Of a stretch of 64,000 nt of DNA, positions 11,833 through 26,482 are shown piece after piece. A program made the position numbers and the translations under genes. Origin of the DNA: Prosopocoilus inquinatus (Eukaryota; Arthropoda; Insecta; Coleoptera; Lucanidae); the NCBI GenBank assembly GCA_036172665.1, contig JAYKNF010000016.1, positions 1,302,001-1,366,000 of the forward strand. The letters are read 5' to 3'. How positions within the stretch are numbered: the first letter of the stretch is position 1; the number at the start of each line of letters is the position of its first letter. Under the pieces are notes generated by a model. That model did no database searches, was not told the DNA's origin, and saw nothing but the letters and a program-made list of their open reading frames with translations.

Positions 11833-14514
11833 GTGTTAGCGTTGTTCCTGTGATGTATCTAATCGACCCTTACTTATCTATCTTGTTATTTGACGTTACG
11901 ATGGACTCCAGTAACTCCGATGTGAGATACGAAGATCACGGACGCAGCAGAAGCTGGAAATAGTTTAGAACGAAATAACACGTATTAGCGTTGTTCCTGT
12001 GTTGTATCTAATCGATCCTTACTTATCTATCATATTATTTGACGTTACGATGGACTAAAGTAACTCTGATGTGAGATACGAAGTTTTCGGACGCAGCAGA
12101 AGCTAGAAATAGTTTTGAACGAAATAACACGTGTTAGTGTTGTTCCTGTGATGTATCTAATCGACCCTTACTTATCTATCTTGTTATTTGACGTTACGAT
12201 GGACTCCAGTAACTCCGATGTGAGATACGAAGTTCTCGGACGCAGCAGAAGCTGGAAATAGTTTAGAACGAAATAACACGTATTAGCGTTGTTCCTGTGT
12301 TGTATCTAATCGATCCTTACTTAATTATCATATTATTTGACGTTACGATGGACTCCAGTAACTTTGATTTGAAGTACGAAGTTCTCGGACGCAGCAGAAG
12401 CTGGAAATAGTTTTGAACGAAATAACACGTATTAGCGTTGTTCCTGTGTTGTATCTAATCGATCCTTACTTATCTATCATATTATTTGACGTTACGATGG
12501 ACTAAAGTAACTCTGATGTGAGATACGAAGTTTTCGGACGCAGCAGAAGCTAGAAATAGTTTTGAACGAAATAACACGTGTTAGCGTTGTTCCTGTGATG
12601 TATCTAATCGATCCTTACTTATCTATCATGTTATTTGACGTTACGATGGACTCCAGTAACTCTGATGTGAGATATGAAGTTTTCGGACGCAGCAGAAGCT
12701 GGAAATAGTTTTGAACGAAACAACACGTATTAGCGTTATTCCTGTGATGTATCTAATCGATCCTTACTTATCTATCTTGTTATTTGACGTTACGATGGAC
12801 TCCAGTAACTTTGATGTGAGATACGAAGTTCTCGGACGCAGCAGAAGCTGGAAATAGTTTTGAACTAAATAACACGTATTAGCGTTGTTCCTGTGATGTA
12901 TCTAATCGATCCTTACTTATCTATCTTGTTATTTGACGTTACGATGGATTCCAGTAACTCTGATGTGAGATAAGAAGTTCTCGGACGCAGCAGAAGCTGG
13001 AAATAGTTTTGAACGAAATAACACGTATTAGCGTTGTTCCTGTGATGTATCTAATCGATCCTTACTTATCTATCTTGTTATTTGACGTTACGATGGACTA
13101 AAGTAACTCTGATGTGAGATACGAGGTTTTCGGACGCAGCAGAAGCTAGAAATAGTTTTGAACGAAATAACACGTGTTAGTGTTGTTCCTGTGATGTATC
13201 TAATCGACCCTTACTTATCTATCTTGTTATTTGACGTTACGATGGACTCCAGTAACTCCGATGTGAGATACGAAGTTCTCGGACGCAGCAGAAGCTGGAA
13301 ATAGTTTAGAACGAAATGACACGTATTAGCGTTGTTCCTGTGTTGTATCTAATCGATCCTTACTTATCTATCTTGTTATTTGACGTTACGATAGACTCCA
13401 GTAACTCTGATGTGAGATACGAAGTTTTCGGACGCAGCAGAAGCTGGAAATAGTTTTGAACGAAACAACACGTATTAGCGTTGTTCCTGTGTTGTATCTA
13501 ATCGATCCTTACTTATCTATCATATTATTTGAAGTTACGATGGACTCCAGTAACTTTGATGTGAGATACGAAGTTCTCGGACGCAGCAGGATCTGTAAAT
13601 TGTTTTGAACTAAATAACACGTATTAGCTTTGTTCCTGTGAAGTATCTAATCGATCATTACTTATCTATCTTGTTATTTGACGTTACGATGGACTCCAGT
13701 AACTCTGATGAGAGATACGAAGTTCTCGGACGCAGCAGAAGCTGGAAATAGTTTTGAACGAAATAACATGTGTTAGCGTTGTTCCTGTGATGTATCTAAT
13801 CGACCCTTACTTATCTATCTTGTTATTTGACGTTACGATGGACTCCAGTAACTCCGATGTGAGATACGAAGATCACGGACGCAGCAGAAGCTGGAAATAG
13901 TTTAGAACGAAATAACACGTATTAGCGTTGTTCCTGTGTTGTATCTAATCGATCCTTACTTATCTATCATATTATTTGACGTTACGATGGACTAAAGTAA
14001 CTCTGATGTGAGATACGAAGTTTTCGGACGCAGCAGAAGCTAGAAATAGTTTTGAACGAAATAACACGTGTTAGTGTTGTTCCTGTGATGTATCTAATCG
14101 ACCCTTACTTATCTATCTTGTTATTTGACGTTACGATGGACTCCAGTAACTCCGATGTGAGATACGAAGTTCTCGGACGCAGCAGAAGCTGGAAATAGTT
14201 TAGAACGAAATAACACGTATTAGCGTTGTTCCTGTGTTGTATCTAATCGATCCTTACTTAATTATCATATTATTTGACGTTACGATGGACTCCAGTAACT
14301 TTGATTTGAAGTACGAAGTTCTCGGACGCAGCAGAAGCTGGAAATAGTTTTGAACGAAATAACACGTATTAGCGTTGTTCCTGTGTTGTATCTAATCGAT
14401 CCTTACTTATCTATCATATTATTTGACGTTACGATGGACTAAAGTAACTCTGATGTGAGATACGAAGTTTTCGGACGCAGCAGAAGCTAGAAATAGTTTT
14501 GAACGAAATAACAC
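11833..14514 (+). repeat. 13-mer HOR of 1937 bp with a partial second copy
   Basis: Copy one (11833-13769) is A-O'-E-F-O'-J-K-L-O-P-Q-R-S. Copy two begins at 13770 with A-O'-E-F-O' and then leaves the pattern at 14515. The R marker aggatctg falls at 11651 (an R just before copy one) and at 13588, exactly 13 monomers apart, and both carry the private change aaattg. O' is itself a hybrid: gtgttg and catatta on its left as in B or G, gactaaag and gctag on its right as in O. Confidence 0.82.
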
Positions 14515-17500
14515 GTGTTAGTGTTGTTCCTGTGATGTATCTAATCGACCCTTACTTATCTATCTTGTTATTTGACGTTACGATGGACTCCAGTAACTCT
14601 GATGTGAGATAAGAAGTTCTCGGACGCAGCAGAAGCTGGAAATAGTTTTGAACGAAATAACACGTATTAGCGTTGTTCCTGTGATGTATCTAATCGATCC
14701 TTACTTATCTATCTCGTTATTTGACGTTACGATGGACTCCAGTAACTTTGATGTGAGAAACGAAGTTCTCGGACGCAGCAGAAGCTGGAAATAGTATTGA
14801 ACGAAATAACACGTATTAGCGTTGTTCCTGTGATGTATCTAATCTATCCTTACTTATCTATCTTGTTATTTGACGTTACGATGGACTCCAGTAACTTTGA
14901 TGTGAGATACGAAGTTCTCGGACGCAGCAGAAGCTGGAAATAGTTTTGAACTAAATAACACGTATTAGCGTTGTTCCTGTGATCTATCTAATCGATCCTT
15001 ACTAATCTATCTTGTTATTTGACGTTACGATGGATTCCAGTATCTCTGATGTGAGATAAGAAGTTCTCGGACGCAGCAGAAGCTGGAAATAGTTTTGAAC
15101 GAAATAACACGTATTAGCGTTGTTCCTGTGATGTATCTAATCGATCCTTACTTATCTATCTTGTTATTTGACGTTACGATGGACTCCAGTAACTTTGATG
15201 TGAGAAACGAAGTTCTCGGACGCAGCAGAAGCTGGAAATAGTATTGAATGAAATAACACGTATTAGCGTTGTTCCTGTGATGTATCTAATCGACTCTTAC
15301 TTATCTATCTTGTTATTTGACGTTATGATGGACTCCAGTAACTCTGATGTGAGATACGAAGTTCTCGGACGCAGCAGAAGCTGGAAATAGTTTTGAACGA
15401 AAGAACAATTATTAGCGTTGTTCCTGTGATGTATCTAATCGATCCTTACTTATCTATCTTGTTATTTGACGTTACGATGGACTAAAGTAACTCTGATGTG
15501 AGATACGAAGTTTTCGGACGCAGCAGAAGCTAGAAATAGTTTTGAACGAAATAACACGTGTTAGTGTTGTTCCTGTGATGTATCTAATCGACCCTTACTT
15601 ATCTATCTTGTTATTTGACGTTACGATGGACTCCAGTAACTCCGATGTGAGATACGAAGTTCTCGGACGCAGCAGAAGCTGGAAATAGTTTAGAACGAAA
15701 TGACACGTATTAGCGTTGTTCCTGTGTTGTATCTAATCGATCCTTACTTATCTATCTTGTTATTTGACGTTACGATAGACTCCAGTAACTCTGATGTGAG
15801 ATACGAAGTTTTCGGACGCAGCAGAAGCTGGAAATAGTTTTGAACGAAACAACACGTATTAGCGTTGTTCCTGTGTTGTATCTAATCGATCCTTACTTAT
15901 CTATCATATTATTTGAAGTTACGATGGACTCCAGTAACTTTGATATGAGATACGAAGTTCTCGGACGCAGCAGGATCTGTAAATAGTTTAGAACTAAATA
16001 ACACGTATTAGCTTTGTTCCTGTGAAGTATCTAATCGATCATTACTTATCTATCTTGTTATTTGACGTTACGATGGACTCCAGTAACTCTGATGAGAGAT
16101 ACGAAGTTCTCGAAAGCAGCAGAAGCTGGAAATAGTATTGAACGAAATAACACGTATTAGCGTTGTTCCTGTGATGTATCTAATCGATCCTTACTTATCT
16201 ATCATGTTATTTGACCTTACGATGGACTCCAGTAACTCTGATGTGAGATACGAAGTTTTCGGACGCAGCAGAAGCTGGAAATAGATTTGAACGAAACAAC
16301 ACGTATTAGCGTTATTCCTGTGATGTATCTAATCGATCCTTACTTATCTATCTTGTTATTTGACGTTACGATGGACTCCAGTAACTTTGATGTGAGATAC
16401 GAAGTTCTCGGACGCAGCAGAAGCTGGAAATAGTTTTGAACGAAATAACACGTGTTAGCGTTGTTCCTGTGATGTATCTAATCGACCCTTACTTATCTAT
16501 CTTGTTATTTGACGTTACGATGGACTCCAGTAACTCCGATGTGAGATACGAAGATCACGGACGCAGCAGAAGCTGGAAATAGTTTAGAACGAAATAACAC
16601 GTATTAGCGTTGTTCCTGTGTTGTATCTAATCGATCCTTACTTATCTATCATGTTATTTGACGTTACGATGGACTCCAGTAACTCTGATGTGAGATACGA
16701 AGTTTTCGGACGCAGCAGAAGCTGGAAATAGTTTTGAACGAAACAACACGTATTAGCGTTATTCCTGTGATGTATCTAATCGATAGTTACTTATCTATCT
16801 TGTTATTTGACTTTACGATGGACTCCAGTAACTTTGATGTGAGATACGAAGTTCTCGGACGCAGCAGAAGCTGGAAATAGTTTTGAACTAAATAACACGT
16901 ATTATCGTTGTTCCTGTGATGTATCTAATCGATCCTTACTTATCTATCTTGTTATTTGACGTTACGATGGATTCCAGTAACTCTGATGTGAGATAAGAAG
17001 TTCTCGGACGCAGCAGAAGCTGGAAATAGTTTTGAACGAAATAACACGTATTAGCGTTGTTCCTGTGATGTATCTAATCGATCCTTACTTATCTATCTTG
17101 TTATTTGACGTTACGATGGACTCCAGTAACTTTGATGTGAGAAACGAAGTTTTCGGACGCAGCAGAAGCTGGAAATAGTATTGAACGAAATAAGACGTAT
17201 TAGCGTTGTTCCTGTGATGTATCTAATCGACTCTTACTTATCTATCTTGTTATTTGACGTTATGATGGACTTGTTATTTGACTTTACGATGGACTAAAGT
17301 AACTCTGATGTGAGATACGAAGTTTTCGGACGCAGCAGAAGCTAGAAATAATTTTGAACGAAATAACACGTGTTAGTGTTGTTCCTGTGATGTATCTAAT
17401 CGACCCTTACTTATCTATCTTGTTATTTGACGTTACGATGGACTCCAGTAACTCCGATGTGAGATACGAAGTTCTCGGACGCAGCAGAAGCTGGAAATAG

Positions 17501-20500
17501 TTTAGAACGAAATAACACGTATTAGCGTTGTTCCTGTGTTGTATCTAATCGATCCTTACTTAATTATCATATTATTTGACGTTACGATGGACTGCAGTAA
17601 CTTTGATTTGAAGTACGAAGTTCTCGGACGCAGCAGAAGCTGGAAACAGTTTAGAACGAAATAACACGTATTAGCGTTGTTCCTGTGTTGTATCTAATCG
17701 ATCCTTACTTATCTATCATATTATTTGACGTTACGATGGACTCCAGTAACATTGATTTGAGATATGAAGTTCTCGGACGCACCAGAAGCTGGAAATAATT
17801 TTGAACGAAATAACACGTGTTAGCGTTGTTCCTGTGATGTATCTAATCGATTCTTACTTATCTATCTTGTTATTTGACGTTATGATGGACTCCAGTAACT
17901 CTGATGTGAGATACGAAGTTCTCGGACGCAGCAGAAGCTGGAAATAGTTTTGAACGAAAGAACAAGTATTAGCGTTGTTCCTGTGATGTATCTAATCGAT
18001 CCTTACTTATCTATCTTGTTATTTGACTTTACGATGGACTAAAGTAACTCTGATGTGAGATACGAAGTTTTCGGACGCAGCAGAAGCTAGAAATAATTTT
18101 GAACTAAATAACACGTGTTAGTGTTGTTCCTGTGATGTATCTAATCGACCCTTACTTATCTATCTTGTTATTTGACGTTACGATGGACTCCAGTAACTCC
18201 GATGTGAGATACGAAGTTCTCGGACGCAGCAGAAGCTGGAAATAGTTTAGAACGAAATAACACGTATTAGCGTTGTTCCTGTGTTGTATCTAATCGATCC
18301 TTACTTAATTATCATATTATTTGACGTTACGATGGACTCCAGTAACTTTGATTTGAAGTACGAAGTTCTCGGACGCAGAAGAAGCTGGAAATAGTTTTGA
18401 ACGAAATAACACGTATTAGCGTTGTTCCTGTGTTGTATCTAATCGATCCTTACTTATCTATCATATTATTTGACGTTACGATGAACTCCAGTAACTTTGA
18501 TTTGAAGTACGAAGTTCTCGGACGCAGCAGAAGCTGGAAATAGTTCTGAACGAAATAACACGTATTAGCGTTGTTCCTGTGACGTATCTAATCGATCCCT
18601 ACTTATCTATCTTCTTATTTGACGTTACGATTTACTCCAGTAACTCCGATGTGAGATACAAAGTTCTCGGACGCAGCAGAAGCTGGAAATAGTTTAGAAC
18701 GAAATAACACGTATTAGCGTTGTTCCTGTGTTGTATCTAATCGATCCTTACTTATCTATCATATTATTTGACGTTACGATGGACTCGAGTAACTTTGATT
18801 TGAAGTACGAAGTTCTCGGACGCAGCAGAAGCTGGAAATAGTTTTGAACGAAATAACACGTATTAGCGTTGTTCCTGTGATGTATCTAATCGATCCTTAC
18901 TTATCTATCTTGTTATTTGACGTTACGATGGACTCCAGTAACTTTGATGTGAGATACGAAGTTCTCGGACGCAGCAGAAGCTGGAAATAGTTTTGAACGA
19001 AATAACACGTATTAGCGTTGTTCCTGTGATGTATCTAATCGATCCTTACTTATCTATCTTGTTATTTGACGTTACGATGGATTCCAGTAACTCTGATGTG
19101 AGATAAGAAGTTCTCGGACGCAGCAGAAGCTGGAAATAGTTTTGAACGAAATAACACGTATTAGCGTTGTTCCTGTGATGTATCTAATCGATCCTTACTT
19201 ATCTATCTTGTTATTTGACGTTACGATGGACTAAAGTAACTCTGATGTGAGATACGAGGTTTTCGGACGCAGCAGAAGCTAGAAATAGTTTTGAACGAAA
19301 TAACACGTGTTAGTGTTGTTCCTGTGATGTATCTAATCGACCCTTACTTATCTATCTTGTTATTTGACGTTACGATGGACTCCAGTAACTCCGATGTGAG
19401 ATACGAAGTTCTCGGACGCAGCAGAAGCTGGAAATAGTTTAGAACGAAATGACACGTATTAGCGTTGTTCCTGTGTTGTATCTAATCGATCCTTACTTAT
19501 CTATCTTGTTATTTGACGTTACGATAGACTCCAGTAACTCTGATGTGAGATACGAAGTTTTCGGACGCAGCAGAAGCTGGAAATAGTTTTGAACGAAACG
19601 ACACGTATTAGCGTTGTTCCTGTGTTGTATCTAATCGATCCTTACTTATCTATCATATTATTTGAAGTTACGATGGACTCCAGTAACTTGGATGTGAGAT
19701 ACGAATTTCTCGGACGCAGCAGGATCTGTAAATAGTTTTGAACTAAATAACACGTATTAGCTTTGTTCCTGTGAAGTATCTAATCGATCATTACTTATCT
19801 ATCTTGTTATTTGACGTTACGATGGACTCCAGTAACTCTGATGAGAGATACGAAGTTCTCGGACGCAGCAGAAGCTGGAAATAGTTTTGAACGAAATAAC
19901 ACGTATTAGCGTTGTTCCTGTGTTGTATCTAATCGATCCTTACTTATCTATCACGTTATTTGATGTTACGATATACTACAGTAACTCTGATGTGAGATAC
20001 GAAGTTCTCGAAAGCAGCAGAAGCTGGAAATAGTATTGAACGAAATAACACGTATTAGCGTTGTTCCTGTGATGTATCTAATCGATCCTTACTTATCTAT
20101 CATGTTATTTGACGTTACGATGGACTCCAGTAACTCCGATGTGAGATACGAAGTTTTCGGACGCAGCAGAAGCTGGAAATAGTTTTGAACGAAACAACAC
20201 GTATTAGCGTTATTCCTGTGATGTATCTAATCGATCCTTACTTATCTATCTTGTTATTTGACGTTACGATGGACTCCAGTAACTTTGATGTGAGATACGA
20301 AGTTCTCGGACGCAGCAGAAGCTGGAAATAGTTTTGAACGAAATAACATGTGTTAGCGTTGTTCCTGTGATGTATCTAATCGACAATTACTTATCTATCT
20401 TGTTATTTGACGTTACGATGGACTCCAGTAACTCCGATGTGAGATACGAAGATCACGGACGCAGCAGAAGCTGGAAATAGTTTAGAACGAAATAACACGT

Positions 20501-21094
20501 ATTAGCGTTGTTCCTGTGTTGTATCTAATCGATCCTTACTTATCTATCATATTATTTGACGTTACGATGGACTAAAGTAACTCTGATGTGAGATACGAAG
20601 TTTTCGGACGCAGCAGAAGCTAGAAATAGTTTTGAACGAAATAACACGTGTTAGTGTTGTTCCTGTGATGTATCTAATCGACCCTTACTTATCTATCTTG
20701 TTATTTGACGTTACGATGGACTCCAGTAACTCCGATGTGAGATACGAAGTTCTCGGACGCAGCAGAAGCTGGAAATAGTTTAGAACGAAATAACACGTAT
20801 TAGCGTTGTTCCTGTGTTGTATCTAATCGATCCTTACTTAATTATCATATTATTTGACGTTACGATGGACTCCAGTAACTTTGATTTGAAGTACGAAGTT
20901 CTCGGACGCAGCAGAAGCTGGAAATAGTTTTGAACGAAATAACACGTATTAGCGTTGTTCCTGTGTTGTATCTAATCGATCCTTACTTATCTATCATATT
21001 ATTTGACGTTACGATGGACTAAAGTAACTCTGATGTGAGATACGAAGTTTTCGGACGCAGCAGAAGCTAGAAATAGTTTTGAACGAAATAACAC
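14515..21094 (+). repeat. 6580-bp macro-repeat, copy 1 (44 monomers)
   Basis: Order: E/L hybrid, M, K, L, M, N, O, P, Q, R, S, J, K, A, J, K, L, M, N*, E, F, B, C, D, E, F, G, H, I, K', L, O, P, Q, R, S, T, J, K, A, O', E, F, O'. Length is 43x149+173 = 6580. Markers at 14711 (atctcgtt), 15972 (aggatctg), 17592 (ctgcag region) and 18611 (cttctta) all recur exactly 6580 bp downstream. By eye the copies differ at only scattered bases, such as gatctatc against gatgtatc near 14980/21560. At 18860 one monomer has been lost relative to copy 2 by fusion of J and K. Confidence 0.85.
17197..17369 (+). repeat. 173-bp chimeric monomer N*, copy 4
   Basis: The N/D junction and the 24-bp doublet (17247-17294) match the other copies. 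The unit begins after a private change, taagac at the preceding boundary, not seen in its 6580-bp partner at 23777. It lies between M and E. Confidence 0.92.
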
Positions 21095-24000
21095 GTGTTA
21101 GTGTTGTTCCTGTGATGTATCTAATCGACCCTTACTTATCTATCTTGTTATTTGACGTTACGATGGACTCCAGTAACTCTGATGTGAGATAAGATGTTCT
21201 CGGACGCAGCAGAAGCTGGAAATAGTTTTGAACGAAATAACACGTATTAGCGTTGTTCCTGTGATGTATCTAATCGATCCTTACTTATCTATCTCGTTAT
21301 TTGACGTTACGATGGACTCCAGTAACTTTGATGTGAGAAACGAAGTTCTCGGACGCAGCAGAAGCTGGAAATAGTATTGAACGAAATAACACGTATTAGC
21401 GTTGTTCCTGTGATGTATCTAATCTATCCTTACTTATCTATCTTGTTATTTGACGTTACGATGGACTCCAGTAACTTTGATGTGAGATACGAAGTTCTCG
21501 GACGCAGCAGAAGCTGGAAATAGTTTTGAACTAAATAACACGTATTAGCGTTGTTCCTGTGATGTATCTAATCGATCCTTACTTATCTATCTTGTTATTT
21601 GACGTTACGATGGATTCCAGTATCTCTGATGTGAGATAAGAAGTTCTCGGACGCAGCAGAAGCTGGAAATAGTTTTGAACGAAATAACACGTATTAGCGT
21701 TGTTCCTGTGATGTATCTAATCGATCCTTACTTATCTATCTTGTTATTTGACGTTACGATGGACTCCAGTAACTTTGATGTGAGAAACGAAGTTCTCGGA
21801 CGCAGCAGAAGCTGGAAATAGTATTGAACGAAATAACACGTATTAGCGTTGTTCCTGTGATGTATCTAATCGACTCTTACTTATCTATCTTGTTATTTGA
21901 CGTTATGATGGACTCCAGTAACTCTGATGTGAGATACGAAGTTCTCGGACGCAGCAGAAGCTGGAAATAGTTTTGAACGAAAGAACAATTATTAGCGTTG
22001 TTCCTGTGATGTATCTAATCGACCCTTACTTATCTATCTTGTTATTTGACGTTACGATGGACTAAAGTAACTCTGATGTGAGATACGAAGTTTTCGGACG
22101 CAGCAGAAGCTAGAAATAGTTTTGAACGAAATAACACGTGTTAGTGTTGTTCCTGTGATGTATCTAATCGACCCTTACTTATCTATCTTGTTATTTGACG
22201 TTACGATGGACTCCAGTAACTCCGATGTGAGATACGAAGTTCTCGGACGCAGCAGAAGCTGGAAATAGTTTAGAACGAAATGACACGTATTAGCGTTGTT
22301 CCTGTGTTGTATCTAATCGATCCTTACTTATCTATCTTGTTATTTGACGTTACGATAGACTCCAGTAACTCTGATGTGAGATACGAAGTTTTCGGACGCA
22401 GCAGAAGCTGGAAATAGTTTTGAACGAAACAACACGTATTAGCGTTGTTCCTGTGTTGTATCTAATCGATCCTTACTTATCTATCATATTATTTGAAGTT
22501 ACGATGGACTCCAGTAACTTTGATGTGAGATACGAAGTTCTCGGACGCAGCAGGATCTGTAAATAGTTTAGAACTAAATAACACGTATTAGCTTTGTTCC
22601 TGTGAAGTATCTAATCGATCATTACTTATCTATCTTGTTATTTGACGTTACGATGGACTCCAGTAACTCTGATGAGAGATACGAAGTTCTCGAAAGCAGC
22701 AGAAGCTGGAAATAATATTGAACGAAATAACACGTATTAGCGTTGTTCCTGTGATGTATCTAATCGATCCTTACTTATCTATCATGTTATTTGACGTTAC
22801 GATGGACTCCAGTAACTCTGATGTGAGATACGAAGTTTTCGGACGCAGCAGAAGCTGGAAATAGATTTGAACGAAACAACACGTATTAGCGTTATTCCTG
22901 TGATGTATCTAATCGATCCTTACTTATCTATCTTGTTATTTGACGTTACGATGGACTCCAGTAACTTTGATGTGAGATACGAAGTTCTCGGACGCAGCAG
23001 AAGCTGGAAATAGTTTTGAACGAAATAACACGTGTTAGCGTTGTTCCTGTGATGTATCTAATCGACCCTTACTTATCTATCTTGTTATTTGACGTTACGA
23101 TGGACTCCAGTAACTCCGATGTGAGATACGAAGATCACGGACGCAGCAGAAGCTGGAAATAGTTTAGAACGAAATAACACGTATTAGCGTTGTTCCTGTG
23201 TTGTATCTAATCGATCCTTACTTATCTATCATGTTATTTGACGTTACGATGGACTCCAGTATCTCTGATGTGAGATACGAAGTTTTCGGACGCAGCAGAA
23301 GCTGGAAATAGTTTTGAACGAAACAACACGTATTAGCGTTATTCCTGTGATGTATCTAATCGATAGTTACGTATCTATCTTGTTATTTGACTTTACGATG
23401 GACTCCAGTAACTTTGATGTGAGATACGAAGTTCTCGGACGCAGCAGAAGCTGGAAATAGTTTTGAACTAAATAACACGTATTATCGTTGTTCCTGTGAT
23501 GTATCTAATCGATCCTTACTTATCTATCTTGTTATTTGACGTTACGATGGATTCCAGTAACTCTGATGTGAGATAAGAAGTTCTCGGACGCAGCAGAAGC
23601 TGGAAATAGTTTTGAACGAAATAACACGTATTAGCGTTGTTCCTGTGATGTATCTAATCGATCCTTACTTATCTATCTTGTTATTTGACGTTACGATGGA
23701 CTCCAGTAATTTTGATGTGAGAAACGAAGTTTTCGGACGCAGCAGAAGCTGGAAATAGTATTGAACGAAATAACACGTATTAGCGTTGTTCCTGTGATGT
23801 ATCTAATCGACTCTTACTTATCTATCTTGTTATTTGACGTTATGATGGACTTGTTATTTGACTTTACGATGGACTAAAGTAACTCTGATGTGAGATACGA
23901 AGTTTTCGGACGCAGCAGAAGCTAGAAATAATTTTGAACGAAATAACACGTGTTAGTGTTGTTCCTGTGATGTATCTAATCGACCCTTACTTATCTATCT

Positions 24001-26482
24001 TGTTATTTGACGTTACGATGGACTCCAGTAACTCCGATGTGAGATACGAAGTTCTCGGACGCAGCAGAAGCTGGAAATAGTTTAGAACGAAATAACACGT
24101 ATTAGCGTTGTTCCTGTGTTGTATCTAATCGATCCTTACTTAATTATCATATTATTTGACGTTACGATGGACTGCAGTAACTTTGATTTGAAGTACGAAG
24201 TTCTCGGACGCAGCAGAAGCTGGAAACAGTTTAGAACGAAATAACACGTATTAGCGTTGTTCCTGTGTTGTATCTAATCGATCCTTACTTATCTATCATA
24301 TTATTTGACGTTACGATGGACTCCAGTAACATTGATTTGAGATATGAAGTTCTCGGACGCACCAGAAGCTGGAAATAATTTTGAACGAAATAACACGTGT
24401 TAGCGTTGTTCCTGTGATGTATCTAATCGATTCTTACTTATCTATCTTGTTATTTGACGTTATGATGGACTCCAGTAACTCTGATGTGAGATACGAAGTT
24501 CTCGGACGCAGCAGAAGCTGGAAATAGTTTTGAACGAAAGAACAAGTATTAGCGTTGTTCCTGTGATGTATCTAATCGATCCTTACTTATCTATCTTGTT
24601 ATTTGACTTTACGATGGACTAAAGTAACTCTGATGTGAGATACGAAGTTTTCGGACGCAGCAGAAGCTAGAAATAATTTTGAACGAAATAACACGTGTTA
24701 GTGTTGTTCCTGTGATGTATCTAATCGACCCTTACTTATCTATCTTGTTATTTGACGTTACGATGGACTCCAGTAACTCCGATGTGAGATACGAAGTTCT
24801 CGGACGCAGCAGAAGCTGGAAATAGTTTAGAACGAAATAACACGTATTAGCGTTGTTCCTGTGTTGTATCTAATCGATCCTTACTTAATTATCATATTAT
24901 TTGACGTTACGATGGACTCCAGTAACTTTGATTTGAAGTACGAAGTTCTCGGACGCAGCAGAAGCTGGAAATAGTTTTGAACGAAATAACACGTATTAGC
25001 GTTGTTCCTGTGTTGTATCTAATCGATCCTTACTTATCTATCATATCATTTGACGTTACGATGAACTCCAGTAACTTTGATTTGAAGTACGAAGTTCTCG
25101 GACGCAGCAGAAGCTGGAAATAGTTCTGAACGAAATAACACGTATTAGCGTTGTTCCTGTGATGTATCTAATCGATCCCTACTTATCTATCTTCTTATTT
25201 GACGTTACGATGGACTCCAGTATCTCCGATGTGAGATACAAAGTTCTCGGACGCAGCAGAAGCTGGAAATAGTTTAGAACGAAATAACACGTATTAGCGT
25301 TGTTCCTGTGTTGTATCTAATCGATCCTTACTTATCTATCATATTATTTGACGTTACGATGGACTCGAGTAACTTTGATTTGAAGTACGAAGTTCTCGGA
25401 CGCAGCAGAAGCTGGAAATAGTTTTGAACGAAATAACACGTATTAGCGTTGTTCCTGTGATGTATCTAATCGATCCTTACTTATCTATCATGTTATTTGA
25501 CGTTACGATGGACTCCAGTAACTCTGATGTGAGATATGAAGTTTTCGGACGCAGCAGAAGCTGGAAATAGTTTTGAACGAAACAACACGTATTAGCGTTA
25601 TTCCTGTGATGTATCTAATCGATCCTTACTTATCTATCTTGTTATTTGACGTTACGATGGACTCCAGTAACTTTGATGTGAGATACGAAGTTCTCGGACG
25701 CAGCAGAAGCTGGAAATAGTTTTGAACTAAATAACACGTATTAGCGTTGTTCCTGTGATGTATCTAATCGATCCTTACTTATCTATCTTGTTATTTGACG
25801 TTACGATGGATTCCAGTAACTCTGATGTGAGATAAGAAGTTCTCGGACGCAGCAGAAGCTGGAAATAGTTTTGAACGAAATAACACGTATTAGCGTTGTT
25901 CCTGTGATGTATCTAATCGATCCTTACTTATCTATCTTGTTATTTGACGTTACGATGGACTAAAGTAACTCTGATGTGAGATACGAGGTTTTCGGACGCA
26001 GCAGAAGCTAGAAATAGTTTTGAACGAAATAACACGTGTTAGTGTTGTTCCTGTGATGTATCTAATCGACCCTTACTTATCTATCTTGTTATTTGACGTT
26101 ACGATGGACTCCAGTAACTCCGATGTGAGATACGAAGTTCTCGGACGCAGCAGAAGCTGGAAATAGTTTAGAACGAAATGACACGTATTAGCGTTGTTCC
26201 TGTGTTGTATCTAATCGATCCTTACTTATCTATCTTGTTATTTGACGTTACGATAGACTCCAGTAACTCTGATGTGAGATACGAAGTTTTCGGACGCAGC
26301 AGAAGCTGGAAATAGTTTTGAACGAAACAACACGTATTAGCGTTGTTCCTGTGTTGTATCTAATCGATCCTTACTTATCTATCATATTATTTGAAGTTAC
26401 GATGGACTCCAGTAACTTTGATGTGAGATACGAAGTTCTCGGACGCAGCAGGATCTGTAAATAGTTTTGAACTAAATAACAC
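21095..26482 (+). repeat. 6580-bp macro-repeat, copy 2 (incomplete)
   Basis: This follows copy 1 monomer for monomer from the E/L hybrid (21095) through R (26334). It keeps the J and K units (25440, 25589) that copy 1 lost, so the offset rises from 6580 to 6729 bp after that point. The correspondence ends at 26483, where an S/C hybrid unit (gcttt start, aagaacaag end) jumps back to D-E-F-G. The end of the block therefore coincides with a within-monomer recombination. Confidence 0.85.
23777..23949 (+). repeat. 173-bp chimeric monomer N*, copy 5
   Basis: It is identical in layout to the copies at 17197 and 40191, with the doublet at 23827-23874. It lies between M (with gttttcgg) and E, and is exactly 6580 bp downstream of copy 4. 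Confidence 0.92.

Noticed and set aside
14515..26482. Macro-repeats as pure assembly duplication
   Set aside because: The copies differ at scattered bases and by a whole monomer at 18860, which a simple assembly copy would not show. Long-read confirmation would still be decisive.
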